A stretch of DNA of 64,000 nucleotides. Origin: Streptomyces endocoffeicus (GTDB lineage: Bacteria > Actinomycetota > Actinomycetes > Streptomycetales > Streptomycetaceae). The notes below the pieces were generated by a model that saw only the letters and a list, made by a program, of their open reading frames with translations, was not told where the DNA came from and did not search any database. The position numbers and the translations under genes are program-made. Each line of letters begins with the position of its first letter. Position 1 is the stretch's first letter. The stretch spans positions 1-64,000 of the forward strand of contig NZ_JAERRG010000019.1 of assembly GCF_016741935.1 (NCBI RefSeq), given 5' to 3'. Shown one piece after another: positions 40,743-48,797 of the stretch.

Positions 40743-41774
40743 CTAGTCGAGGCCCTGCGGACGCAGCAGCACCTTGCCGACGGCCGGATCGCCGCTGCCG
40801 ACCAGCTCGATCGCCGAGGCGAAGTCGGTCAGCGGCAGCTCATGGGTGACCAGCGGCCGCAGGCTCAGCAGCCCCGCGTCGAAGACCCGTACGGCGTGCG
40901 CCCAGGCGGCGGGCGGGGCCCCGAAGACGGTCTGCACCTCGATCTGGCGGACCACCAGATCGGTGGGGTCCAGACCCTCCGCGCCCGCCGCCGGGATGCC
41001 GGTGAGCACCAGCCGGCCGCCCCGGCGCAGCAGGGAGGCGGAGCTACGGGCGGCGGAGGCCGATCCGGCGGTCTCGATCACCACGTCATAGCCCGAGAGC
41101 TGGTCGGACAGCTGGTCCCGGGTGCGGAACTCGGTGCCGCCGAAGGACAGCGACAGCCGCTCCCGGTCCGGGCGGGTGCCCACCACCAGCAGCCGCGCGG
41201 GGGAGACGGCGGCGAGGAACTGCACGGCGATCATGCCGAGCGTGCCGGTGCCGACCACCGCGACCCGCTCACCGGGCTGGGCACGGGCCTTGAGCGCGGC
41301 GGCGGCGATGCACGCGGCGGGCTCCAGCAGGGCGGCCGCGCCCAGGTCGGCGTCGTCGGACAGCGGGTGCAGCAGCCGGGCGGGCAGGGCCAGGGTGTCG
41401 GCCATCGCCCCGGGCTGGGTGAAGCCGGTCTCCTCGTACCCGGCCGTGCACAAGGTGGTGTCCCCGGCGTGGCAGCGGTCGCACACCTGGCAGTTGCGGA
41501 ACCCCTCGCCGACGACCTTACGGCCGACGAGCGCCTCCGGGACGCCCGCGCCGACCGCCTCGACCGTCCCGGACCACTCATGGCCGGGGGTGACGGGGTA
41601 GCGGACGTACCCCTCGGGCCGGTTGCCCTGGTACAGCTCGCGGTCGCTGCCGCAGATCCCGGAGGCGTGCACCCGCACCCGCGCGTCACCGGGGCCGGGC
41701 GGGGCCTCTTCGGCGGCCGGGCCGGTCTCGACGAGACGGAACGCGCCGGGGGCGTCGAGGACGAGCGCGGTCAC
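40743..41774 (-). CDS. Zinc-dependent alcohol/sugar dehydrogenase, MDR family
   Basis: Cytoplasmic zinc dehydrogenase of 343 residues, similar in layout to threonine, sorbitol and galactitol dehydrogenases. Catalytic zinc ligands are in GICGSDRELY (Cys) and TPGHEWSG (His-Glu); structural-zinc cysteines in NCQVCDRCHAGDTTLC; NAD-binding glycines in VAVVGTGTLGMIAV. The GTG start overlaps the dehydratase stop by four bases, so it probably oxidises a sugar, sugar alcohol or hydroxy-acid in the same pathway. Regulation should come from the promoter upstream of the dehydratase gene. Confidence 0.9.
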   Translation of the reverse strand: MTALVLDAPGAFRLVETGPAAEEAPPGPGDARVRVHASGICGSDRELYQGNRPEGYVRYPVTPGHEWSGTVEAVGAGVPEALVGRKVVGEGFRNCQVCDRCHAGDTTLCTAGYEETGFTQPGAMADTLALPARLLHPLSDDADLGAAALLEPAACIAAAALKARAQPGERVAVVGTGTLGMIAVQFLAAVSPARLLVVGTRPDRERLSLSFGGTEFRTRDQLSDQLSGYDVVIETAGSASAARSSASLLRRGGRLVLTGIPAAGAEGLDPTDLVVRQIEVQTVFGAPPAAWAHAVRVFDAGLLSLRPLVTHELPLTDFASAIELVGSGDPAVGKVLLRPQGLD

Positions 41775-42931
41775 TGCCGTCCGCCCTTCGGGTCCCGCTT
41801 CTCCCAGCCCTCGGCCCACAGGTCGAAGTGGGCCTGCTGCTGGGGGAACTCGGCCGCCGCGTCGGTGTCCAGCTCCACGCCGAGACCGGGTTCGTGGGAG
41901 AGCTGGAAGTAGCCGTCCACGACCTGCGGGGCGCCCTTGACCACCTTCTTGATCTCCGCGTCGGCGAAGTCGTTGAAGTGCTCCAGGATCTTGAAGTTCG
42001 GGGTGCAGCCGGCGACCTGCAGCGACGCGGCGGTCAGCACCGAGCCGCCCACGTTGTGCGGGGCGATCAGCACATAGTGGGTCTCGGCGGTGGCGGCCAG
42101 CTTGCGGGTCTCGCCGATGCCGCCGATATGGCCGACGTCGGGCTGGATGATGTCGGCGGCCTGCGACTCGAACAGCTCGCGGAACTCGATCCGGTCGTGG
42201 ATGCGCTCGCCCGTGGCGATCGGCAGCCGCGTCTTCTCCGCGACCTTCGCGAGCGCCTTGAGGTTCTCCGGCGGCACCGGCTCCTCCAGCCACGACGGGT
42301 GGAAGCGCTCCAGCTCTCCCGCGATCCTTACGGCGGTCGCCGGGCTGAACCGCCCGTGCATCTCCACCAGCAGCTCGGTCTCCGGGCCGATCGCGTCCCG
42401 TACGGCCTCCACGAGGGAGAGCGAGTGCAGGGTCTCGGCGTGGTCCAGCTCGAAGTGGCCGGTGCCGAAGGGGTCCAGCTTCAGCGCCCGGTAGCCGCGC
42501 TCGACCACCGTGGAGGCCGCCTTGTGGAACGCCTCGGGCGTGCGCTCCACGGTGTACCAGCCGTTGGCGTACGCCTTGACCCGGTCCGTCACCTTTCCGC
42601 CGAGCAGCTGCCAGACGGGCACCCCGAGCGCCTTGCCCTTGATGTCCCAGCAGGCCATCTCCACACAGGCGATGCCGGACATCACGATCTCGCCCGCCCG
42701 GCCGTAGTCGCCGTACTTCATCCGCCGGACCAGGTCCTCCACCGCGAACGGGTCCGACCCGGCGAGGTGATTGGTCTCGGCCTCACGCAGATAGCCCAGC
42801 AGCGCATCGGTCCGCCCGAGCATGCGGGTCTCGCCGACGCCGGTGATCCCCTCGTCCGTATGGACCTGCACATAGGTGAGATTGCGCCAGGGGGTGCCGA
42901 CGACATGCGTACTGATACCGGTGATGCGCAC
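41771..42931 (-). CDS. Enolase-superfamily sugar-acid dehydratase, galactonate-dehydratase-like
   Basis: Cytoplasmic mandelate-racemase-subgroup enzyme of 386 residues that removes water from an aldonic acid to give a 2-keto-3-deoxy acid. Landmarks: CVEMACWDIKGKALGVPVWQ (about 92-111), magnesium-ligand stretches VEMHGRF, WLEEPVPPEN and ATGERIHDRIEF, PDVGHIGG and the catalytic-His region APHNVGGS. The pattern fits D-galactonate dehydratase (DgoD-like), but this superfamily changes substrate easily, so galactonate is only the best guess. First gene of a minus-strand operon with the dehydrogenase, probably continuing through the importer genes; its upstream region carries GTTCG operators. Confidence 0.88.
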   Translation of the reverse strand: MRITGISTHVVGTPWRNLTYVQVHTDEGITGVGETRMLGRTDALLGYLREAETNHLAGSDPFAVEDLVRRMKYGDYGRAGEIVMSGIACVEMACWDIKGKALGVPVWQLLGGKVTDRVKAYANGWYTVERTPEAFHKAASTVVERGYRALKLDPFGTGHFELDHAETLHSLSLVEAVRDAIGPETELLVEMHGRFSPATAVRIAGELERFHPSWLEEPVPPENLKALAKVAEKTRLPIATGERIHDRIEFRELFESQAADIIQPDVGHIGGIGETRKLAATAETHYVLIAPHNVGGSVLTAASLQVAGCTPNFKILEHFNDFADAEIKKVVKGAPQVVDGYFQLSHEPGLGVELDTDAAAEFPQQQAHFDLWAEGWEKRDPKGGRQ

Positions 42932-42951
42932 AGCAATCGACCCTTCGCGGT

Positions 42952-43045
42952 GTTCGATATTTCGTCACTCGTTCGAAATGTTGACGTGACGGTAGTAAGT
43001 GCCCGTCAGAGGTGTCAATGGTTGTGCGTCGAATGACGTTCGAAC
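42952..43045 (-). promoter_or_regulatory. Promoter and GTTCG operators of the sugar-acid operon
   Basis: A minus-strand promoter TTGACA (43018-43013), 18-bp spacer, TACCGT (42994-42989) points at the dehydratase gene. Between it and the gene lie GTTCGATAT (42952-42960) and GTTCGAAAT (42971-42979), a 19-bp direct repeat that also gives the dyad ATTTCG-N9-CGAAAT. A palindromic GTTCGAAC lies at 43038-43045, upstream of the -35. The sites match the half-site ahead of the IclR gene at 14.2 kb. Confidence 0.6.
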
Positions 43046-43053
43046 GTGACAAC

Positions 43054-43089
43054 CCATCATGACCGATCAAGAACCATCATGACCGATCA
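43054..43089. repeat. 16-bp direct repeat spaced 20 bp
   Basis: CCATCATGACCGATCA at 43054-43069 and again at 43074-43089, about two helical turns apart, between the sugar-acid operon promoter and the ArsR gene. It may be a regulator site. Confidence 0.8.
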
Positions 43090-43136
43090 TCTCACCGGAC
43101 AACATACCTATCGGGATGTTCGTTGCGACGCCCGCA

Positions 43137-44114
43137 CTACCCGCCGCCACGCTGCGCCTTCACCAGGACCTCGCCCGCCGTCGTCCGGTCGTACAGAACC
43201 GAACGCCCCGCCCGGCGCCTGCGGACCAGCTGGGCCTCGCGCAGGACGCGCAGATGGCGGCCGATCGAGCCCAGGGTCTGGCCGGTGAGGGCCACCAGAT
43301 GGGTGGTGCTCTTCGGGGTGTCGAGGAGGAGCAGGACGCTCGCGCGGGCCGGGCCGAGGAGCCGGGCGAGGGGGCCGGCGGCCGGTCGCGGCTCGGACCC
43401 GGCGAGGACACCGGCGCACGGGTAGACCACGGCGTAGCGGTGCGGCGCGTCCCAGGAGACCCATCCGGTGACGGGCGTGACGGGGACGAAGAGCAACTGG
43501 GCGCCGTGGACCGCGCGGGGCGGGTTGTCATGGGCGTTGATCTGCAGCCGGCTGCCGCCCAGCCAGCGCATCCCCGGCCGCATACCGTCCAGGACGGCCG
43601 CCCAGCCGCCCTGGCTCACCTGCCCGGTCCGCGCCACCACATCGGCCTCGATGATCCGGCGGCGGCGCGGCCAAGTGGGCCGTACGGCTTCCGTCCACAC
43701 CCACTCCAGCAGCTCCGCGAGGAGCCCCGGCAGATCGTCGCGGCGCAGCGCGTCCGGGAGTGGGGCGCGGCCCAGGGAGACCGTAAGGTCGGAGCGGGCG
43801 GCGGCGGGGGCCGTCGTACGGATCCGGGCCAGCTCCTCCTCGAAGGACGGCTCACCCTCGCCGGGCGGCGCCTGGGTGAGGAAGTCCGCGAGCCAGGTCC
43901 GGCCCAGCGCGGCCCGTACGAGCAGCGCGGTCACCGGGTCGTCGGCCAACCGCGCCCGGTAGGCGGGCAGATGGGCGTCGAGCCAGGCCCGCTCGCCCGG
44001 GTGCGCGGCGCTCGCCCGCTCCAGGGTGATCAGGGCGGCGGTGGTCTCGGCCAGGGCGGAGCGGACGAACCGGCCGCGCGCGAGCGAGTCCGCGTCCACC
44101 AGCCACAGCCCCAT
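43137..44114 (-). CDS. ArsR-family (DUF5937-type) transcriptional regulator
   Basis: A 325-residue regulator with the DNA-binding domain at the C-terminus: the winged helix STTHLVALTGQTLGSIGRHL, then LREAQLVRRRRAGRSVLYDR, is typical ArsR. The first 220 residues form the long N-terminal domain (ALITLERASAAHPGERAWLD, PTWPRRRRIIEADVVARTGQ) seen in actinobacterial members of this kind. No metal-binding CxC is visible, so it is probably not a metal sensor. The ATG has a GGGGGTGG upstream. It is divergent from an MFS transporter gene, whose repressor it most likely is. Confidence 0.87.
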   Translation of the reverse strand: MGLWLVDADSLARGRFVRSALAETTAALITLERASAAHPGERAWLDAHLPAYRARLADDPVTALLVRAALGRTWLADFLTQAPPGEGEPSFEEELARIRTTAPAAARSDLTVSLGRAPLPDALRRDDLPGLLAELLEWVWTEAVRPTWPRRRRIIEADVVARTGQVSQGGWAAVLDGMRPGMRWLGGSRLQINAHDNPPRAVHGAQLLFVPVTPVTGWVSWDAPHRYAVVYPCAGVLAGSEPRPAAGPLARLLGPARASVLLLLDTPKSTTHLVALTGQTLGSIGRHLRVLREAQLVRRRRAGRSVLYDRTTAGEVLVKAQRGGG

Positions 44115-44140
44115 CCGGCCACCCCCGCCGCCACTCGTGG

Positions 44141-44240
44141 TCGCGTGTCGTTCCGTGTCGTCCCGTGTCGTCCCGCGTCGTCCCGCGTCGTCCCGTGTCG
44201 TCCCGTTGTCATTCCGCGTCGTTTCGCGTCGTTTCGCGTC
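44141..44240. repeat. 10-bp tandem repeat, about ten units
   Basis: Consecutive units of the form TCCCGYGTCG (44151-44200 nearly perfect, flanking units diverged) fill the gap between the divergent ArsR and MFS genes. The period is close to one DNA turn. Confidence 0.9.
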
Positions 44241-44289
44241 CGCGCGAAACATTAACGCCGCCGCGCCGCGACTCCCGAGCCTGAAGGCC

Positions 44290-45525
44290 ATGCGCACTTA
44301 TCGAGAAGTGCTCCGGGTCCCGGAGTTCACCCCGCTGTTCCTGGTCTCCGCCACCCAGGTGGCCGCCTCGACGGCGAGCGGCCTCGCCCTCGGCACCCTG
44401 GTCTACGCGGCGACCGGCTCACCGCTGCTCTCCGCGCTCAGCATGTTCGGCCCCTCGCTCGCCCAGGTGGCGGGCGCGCTGGCGCTGCTGTCGGCGGCCG
44501 ACCGGCTGCCGCCGCGCGCCGCGCTGTCCGGGCTGTCGGCGCTCTTCGCCCTGGGGACCGCCGCGTTGGCCCTCCCCGGGCTGCCCGTGGCGGCCGTCCT
44601 CGCCATCGTGTTCGGGCTGGGCGCGGCGGCCTCCCTCGGCGGGGCCGTCCGCTACGGGCTGCTCACCGAGATCCTGCCCAAGGACGGCTACCTGCTGGGC
44701 CGTTCGGTGCTCAACATGTCGGGCGGCACCATGCAGATCGGCGGATACGCGGCCGGTGGCCTCCTGGTGACCGCCCTCTCGGCGCGCGGCACCCTGCTCA
44801 TCGCCGCCGGGCTGTATGTGCTGGCCGGGGCCACCGCCCGGTTCGGTCTGAGCGGGCGTCCGGCGCGGGCCGGCGGACGGCCCTCGGTCGCCGAGACCTG
44901 GCGCGTGAACGCCCGGCTGTGGTCCTCCGCGCCCCGCCGCCGTGTCTATTACGCGCTCTGGGTGCCCAACGGGCTGATCGTCGGCTGTGAGTCCCTCTTC
45001 GTGCCCTACGCGCCCCGGCACGCCGGGCTGCTCTTCGCCGTCGGCTCCCTCGGCATGCTGATGGGGGACCTCCTCACCGGACGGCTGCTGCCGCCGCACC
45101 GGCGGGAGCGGCTCGCGGCGCCCCTGCGGCTGCTGCTCGCCGCGCCGTATCTGGTCTTCGCGCTGCGTCCGCCGCTGCCGCTCGCGCTGGCCGCCGTCGC
45201 CCTCGCCTCGATCGGCTTCTCGGCCACGCTGGCGCTCCAGCAGCGGCTGATGGCCCTGACGCCGGACGAGATGAGCGGCCAGGCCCTGGGGCTGCACTCC
45301 TCCGGAATGCTCGCCATGCAGGGCGTGTCCGCCGCCCTCGCGGGCGCGCTGGCCCAGCCCACCTCACCGGCCGTGGCGATGGCCGTGCTGGCGGCGGTCT
45401 CCGTGGCCGTCACCCTGGCCCTGGCCCCGGGGCTGCGGGGCGGCCCCGGGTCACGTCGGCCTCGAGTGGCCCCGTCGGAGGGGACGGCCGAGGGGGCGGC
45501 CGAGGGGGCGGCCCGGGAGGGGTGA
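44290..45525 (+). CDS. MFS transporter
   Basis: Membrane exporter of 411 residues with about twelve hydrophobic segments (for example VAASTASGLALGTLVYAATG, LIAAGLYVLAGATARFGL and VAMAVLAAVSVAVTLALAP). The order of segments and the central cytoplasmic loop SGRPARAGGRPSVAETWRVN fit the major facilitator superfamily of drug-efflux type. The C-terminus is a Gly/Glu/Ala repeat (EGTAEGAAEGAAREG). Divergent from the ArsR-type regulator, which suggests drug- or metabolite-induced efflux; the substrate is unknown. The Shine-Dalgarno sequence is weak (GAAGG very close to ATG). Confidence 0.88.
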   Translation: MRTYREVLRVPEFTPLFLVSATQVAASTASGLALGTLVYAATGSPLLSALSMFGPSLAQVAGALALLSAADRLPPRAALSGLSALFALGTAALALPGLPVAAVLAIVFGLGAAASLGGAVRYGLLTEILPKDGYLLGRSVLNMSGGTMQIGGYAAGGLLVTALSARGTLLIAAGLYVLAGATARFGLSGRPARAGGRPSVAETWRVNARLWSSAPRRRVYYALWVPNGLIVGCESLFVPYAPRHAGLLFAVGSLGMLMGDLLTGRLLPPHRRERLAAPLRLLLAAPYLVFALRPPLPLALAAVALASIGFSATLALQQRLMALTPDEMSGQALGLHSSGMLAMQGVSAALAGALAQPTSPAVAMAVLAAVSVAVTLALAPGLRGGPGSRRPRVAPSEGTAEGAAEGAAREG

Positions 45526-45600
45526 GCACCGTAAGGACGCGGCGAGCACCGTAAGGACGCGGGCGGGACCGTAAGGGCGCGGGCGAGCACCGTAAGGGCG
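45522..45600. repeat. About 20-bp tandem repeat starting at the MFS stop codon
   Basis: Four imperfect units of GCGAGCACCGTAAGGACGCG; the TGA stop of the MFS gene lies in the first unit. Confidence 0.85.
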
Positions 45601-45776
45601 TCACCGGGGGTGTCCGGTCGCGAGGCCGCGAGGCCGTGGGGTCAACCGGGCGCCCGGCGGCCACCCGTTGGGCGGTGCCGGACACGCCGCACGGGGGTGA
45701 CGTTCCCCCGGACGGGTTCGGCCGCCCGGTAGCTGTACGGGCAACTGAACTCCCGCCCCTGGAGGTATGTACGTCC

Positions 45777-46256
45777 ATGCGCAACCGCCGTCGCGCCCTC
45801 GGCGCCCTTACCGTTCTTCTCATGGCGGCGCCGGCCGCCCACGCCGCACCCGCCGCGACCGCCGGGCACGACTGGCCCGACCGGCCGCGTCTGCCCCTGC
45901 CCTGGACCGACGATCTGACCATCGACCGCACCGGGGACGTCACCCCGGACGGGTCCGTCACGCTGTACGGCAGCTACCGATGCGTCCGGGAGGGGATGGA
46001 GTACACACGGGCGAGCGTGCTCGTCACCCTCACCCAGGGCCGGGAGCGCCACGGCCTCGGCGGCTATGACGCGATCTGTGACGGACAGCGGCACCGCTGG
46101 CTGATCGACGCGGTGGACGTGGGGCGGTACGAACGGGGACCGGCGGACGCCGAGGTGACGCTGTTGAAGTTCGACGCCGCTGGCTCCTTCGTACCGGTGC
46201 CGAGGAGCGCGGCCGGGGTCGATCGGGAGGTCAGGCTGGTGGGCGGCGACCACTGA
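45777..46256 (+). CDS. Small secreted protein, function unknown
   Basis: A 159-residue protein with a clear Sec signal (MRNRRRALGALTVLLMAAPA, cleavage after AHA near residue 23). The mature part, LTIDRTGDVTPDGSVTLYGS then YRCVREGMEYTRASVLVTLTQG, is a beta-rich domain with two cysteines (YRC and DAIC) that probably form a disulfide. It resembles small secreted actinobacterial proteins annotated as DUF6299, though I hold that lightly. GGAGG lies 11 bases upstream of the ATG, slightly long. A strong hairpin follows the gene. Confidence 0.72.
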   Translation: MRNRRRALGALTVLLMAAPAAHAAPAATAGHDWPDRPRLPLPWTDDLTIDRTGDVTPDGSVTLYGSYRCVREGMEYTRASVLVTLTQGRERHGLGGYDAICDGQRHRWLIDAVDVGRYERGPADAEVTLLKFDAAGSFVPVPRSAAGVDREVRLVGGDH

Positions 46257-46304
46257 GCCACCGTCACGAGACGGCCCGCCCGCACGGCCGTCACCCCTCG
46301 GCCG

Positions 46305-46336
46305 CTTCGTCTCCCTGCCCCAGCAGGGAGACGAAG
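46305..46336 (+). terminator. Hairpin terminator of the small secreted protein gene
   Basis: Perfect 13-bp stem CTTCGTCTCCCTG / CAGGGAGACGAAG with a six-base loop, 48 bases past the stop codon. Confidence 0.88.
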
Positions 46337-46371
46337 GCACGGAAGAGGGCGGGCATGCTGAGATCGACACC

Positions 46372-46605
46372 CGGGGTGACGCCGAGGACCGCCCGGTCCG
46401 GCGTCTCGCGGGCTTTGCCTCGCTCACTGCCGCCCCGGGGGAGACGGCGGAGGCGACCATCCCCCTGCCCCGCCGGGCGGCGGAGATCTGGGACGCGGCA
46501 AAGGGCGCCTGGCGCCTGATCCCGGGCACCTACGCGGCGGAGGTGGGCCGCAGCGTCGCCGACCGCTGTCTGTCGTTCCCGGTGCCGGTGCGGACGACCG
46601 CCTGA
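46372..46605 (+). pseudogene. C-terminal remnant of a GH3 beta-glucosidase
   Basis: In one frame these bases read GDAEDRPVRRLAGFASLTAA, PGETAEATIPLPRRAAEIWD and WRLIPGTYAAEVGRSVADRC to a TGA. This is the fibronectin-III-like domain that ends GH3 glycosidases (RxLxGFxxVxLxPGE, then the PGxYxxxVG strand). Nothing upstream supplies the catalytic domains, and the fragment starts right after the terminator of the neighbouring gene, so it is a decayed or rearranged gene end. Confidence 0.78.
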
Positions 46606-46664
46606 GCTACGCCGTCCGGCGCGCGGCGAGGCTGCTCGCGTCCGCCAGTCGGAGGGTGGCCGAC

Positions 46665-46862
46665 GAATCGCGACGCCTGCGGCGGGCTGTTCCCCGCCCC
46701 TTCCCGGCACCTGACGATATGCGGCTCCGCCGCGTGCGGGGCTCTGCCCCAGACCCCGGGGTCCAGGGGCGAAGCCCCTGGTAACGGGAAGGGGCGGGGA
46801 GGGGAAAGATCCGCCGGACACCCCGTAGGGGCAGAGCCCCTGGCGTGCGGCGGAGCCGCATA
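46665..46862. repeat. Hairpin-rich dispersed repeat block B
   Basis: Contains GCCTGCGGCGGGCTGTTCCCC at the left, GCGGCTCCGCCGC, GGGGCTCTGCCCC, CCAGGGGCGAAGCCCCTGG, then GGGAAGGGGCGGGGAGGGG and GATCCGCCGGACACCCCGTA at the right, closing with GGGGCAGAGCCCC and GCGGCGGAGCCGC. Same cassette as near 9.0, 17.5 and 55.6 kb. No gene. Confidence 0.88.
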
Positions 46863-46930
46863 AAGGGAGGTGGCCCCGCGTTCCGCGGCCGGCTCCCGGC
46901 TCTTGGCCGGGAGCCGGGCGCGGCCCGGGG

Positions 46931-47917
46931 TCAGGGCGCCGAAGCGGTGATGCGGCGGTAGGCCATGTCGGCCAGTTGTGCCTGGCCCGCCTTGCTGGGG
47001 TGGAACCAGTCCCACTTGCTCAGCTCATCCGTGGTGAAGCGGTATTCGTGCACCGCCGGGTCGTACCGGCACAGCACATCCCGCCCGCACACGTCCTTCA
47101 GCACCTTGTTGTACTCGGTCACCCGGTCCGACACCCGCTGTCGGCGGTCGTTGGAGGCCGCGTCCAGGTCCTCGGAGTCCTTCAGCATCGACGGGCAGAT
47201 GCCCAGCTTCCAGATCTGCCGGCCGAAGACGTTCTTCCGCCCCTCCGACCACAGCCGCTTCAGATCCGGCACGCTGGCCACGTACACCTGCGTCTTCGGC
47301 AGATCGCGGCGCAGCCGGGTGAGCGCCGAGGCGAAGGTGGTGCGGAACTGCTCGGGGGAGGTCATGTCGTCCACCGAGTCCCGGCACGCGTCATTGGCGC
47401 CGATCATCACGGTGATCAGCTTCGGCTTGCGGGCGGCGGCCGCCTCGATCTGGCCGGGGAGGTCGGCCACGACCGCGCCGGTCTTGGCGAAGTTCCAGGC
47501 GTGGGTCCCCGCGTCGGCGGTGGCGGAGGGCAGCAGCCGCTGGGCGAGGCTCTGCACATCGGTGCCGGTGGACCACGACACCTCGGGGCAGTCGGAGAGC
47601 ACCGAACAGGCGTCGAAGCCGCGGGTGATGGAGTCGCCCACGGAGGCGATCGAGGTCGGCCGGGTGTTCCAGACGATGGACCGCTTGGCGCCTGGCGTCT
47701 TCCCCGCACGGGTCGGCCCGTGCCGGGAGGGGTCGTCCGAGCTGCCGAAACAGCCCGCCGAGCTCAGCACGGCGGCGGTGGTGAACAGCACCACGCCGGT
47801 GCGTCCAGCGGTGCGCAGGGACGGGCGCAGGGACGGGCGCGGGGACGGGCGCACGGTCGTACGCGTGGTCGAGGAAGCGGCCGCCGATCGCTTCCGGCGT
47901 GTCGCGCTGACCCGCAT
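46931..47917 (-). CDS. Secreted SGNH/GDSL-family hydrolase
   Basis: Exported esterase/lipase-type hydrolase of 328 residues. A long basic N-region is followed by the hydrophobic segment TGVVLFTTAAVLSSAGCFG; the AGC may be a lipobox. Catalytic blocks are all present: SVGDSITRGFDA (nucleophile Ser), the Gly/Asn oxyanion blocks around MIGANDACRDS, and DWFHPSKAGQ (Asp-His). Five to six cysteines in the mature part fit extracellular disulfides. Such enzymes deacylate lipids or polysaccharides; the substrate is not visible. The DNA encoding the N-region has small CGTCCCTGCGC repeats. Confidence 0.9.
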   Translation of the reverse strand: MRVSATRRKRSAAASSTTRTTVRPSPRPSLRPSLRTAGRTGVVLFTTAAVLSSAGCFGSSDDPSRHGPTRAGKTPGAKRSIVWNTRPTSIASVGDSITRGFDACSVLSDCPEVSWSTGTDVQSLAQRLLPSATADAGTHAWNFAKTGAVVADLPGQIEAAAARKPKLITVMIGANDACRDSVDDMTSPEQFRTTFASALTRLRRDLPKTQVYVASVPDLKRLWSEGRKNVFGRQIWKLGICPSMLKDSEDLDAASNDRRQRVSDRVTEYNKVLKDVCGRDVLCRYDPAVHEYRFTTDELSKWDWFHPSKAGQAQLADMAYRRITASAP

Positions 47918-48242
47918 GGCTGTTCCCCCTCCGGCTGTTGGGTGATATCTATCCGGACCGACGGTACGTCACTCCTCCGGCTGGCTCGCACGGTACGTTT
48001 TTCTTGCGCCAGATGAGCGTCGTCCCGGCGACATAACGCGCTATGCGGTACCAGCACATTACGCCCCGTCACATCCTGTCCACTTTCTAGAGAATTCTGC
48101 ACGATAAATTTCACTGAAGGTGACGTCGAGACTGGTGTGGGAGTGATCACTAGGGCAGAATGTGATCCGATGTCCCGGGCGGGACCGGTACGGGCGCGAG
48201 GCCGCTGGGGAAGGCGCACCTCGAACCGCACAGGAGGCACCG
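47918..48242. other. Divergent intergenic region upstream of the DUF3145 gene
   Basis: No gene is supported. It contains ACGGTACGT twice (47961-47969 and 47990-47998) and an AT-rich patch at about 48086-48118 that stands out from the surrounding DNA and probably belongs to promoters of the divergent genes. Confidence 0.5.
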
Positions 48243-48737
48243 GTGACGACCCGTGGAGTTCTGTATGTGCACTCCGCTCCGCGCGCGCTGTGCCCGCATG
48301 TCGAATGGGCCATCGCGGGCGTCCTCGGCGTGCGTGTCACTCTCGACTGGATCAAGCAGCCGGCGGCGAACGGCACCTGGCGTGCCGAGTTCTCCTGGCA
48401 GGGCGAGGTCGGCACGGCCTCCAAACTGGCCTCCGCGCTCCGCGGCTGGCATCTGCTGCGCTTCGAGGTGACCGCCGAGCCCTGCGCCACCGCCGAGGGC
48501 GAGCGCTACAGCTCCACCCCCGAGCTCGGCATCTTCCACGCCGTCACCGGAATGCACGGCGACATCCTGATCCCCGAGGACCGGCTGCGCGCCGCCCTCG
48601 CCCGCTCCGTCCGCGGCGAGAGCGACCTCGAGGCGGAGATCGCCAAACTGCTCGGCAAGCCCTGGGACGACGAGCTGGAGCCGTTCCGCTACGCGGGTGA
48701 GGGTGCCCCGGTCCGCTGGCTGCACCAGGTCGTCTGA
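48243..48737 (+). CDS. DUF3145 family protein
   Basis: A 164-residue cytoplasmic protein of the actinobacterial DUF3145 family. It opens VTTRGVLYVHSAPRALCPHV and contains TLDWIKQPAANGTWRAEFSW and YSSTPELGIFHAVTGMHGDI, which are hallmark blocks. The GTG start has AGGAGG six bases upstream. In Streptomyces this gene is found next to the fatty-acid synthase operon, as here, with one oxidoreductase gene in between; its function is unknown. Confidence 0.92.
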   Translation: MTTRGVLYVHSAPRALCPHVEWAIAGVLGVRVTLDWIKQPAANGTWRAEFSWQGEVGTASKLASALRGWHLLRFEVTAEPCATAEGERYSSTPELGIFHAVTGMHGDILIPEDRLRAALARSVRGESDLEAEIAKLLGKPWDDELEPFRYAGEGAPVRWLHQVV

Positions 48738-48797
48738 GGGTCTGACGCGCCGCCATCCCTTTGGCTTGGAGCCCGCTTCAGGTTTTAGCGTGGCGGA

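Noticed and set aside
46291..46821. Minus-strand open frame starting in repeat block B
   Set aside because: It reads the hairpin cassette and the antisense of the GH3 remnant; no domain or ribosome-binding site.
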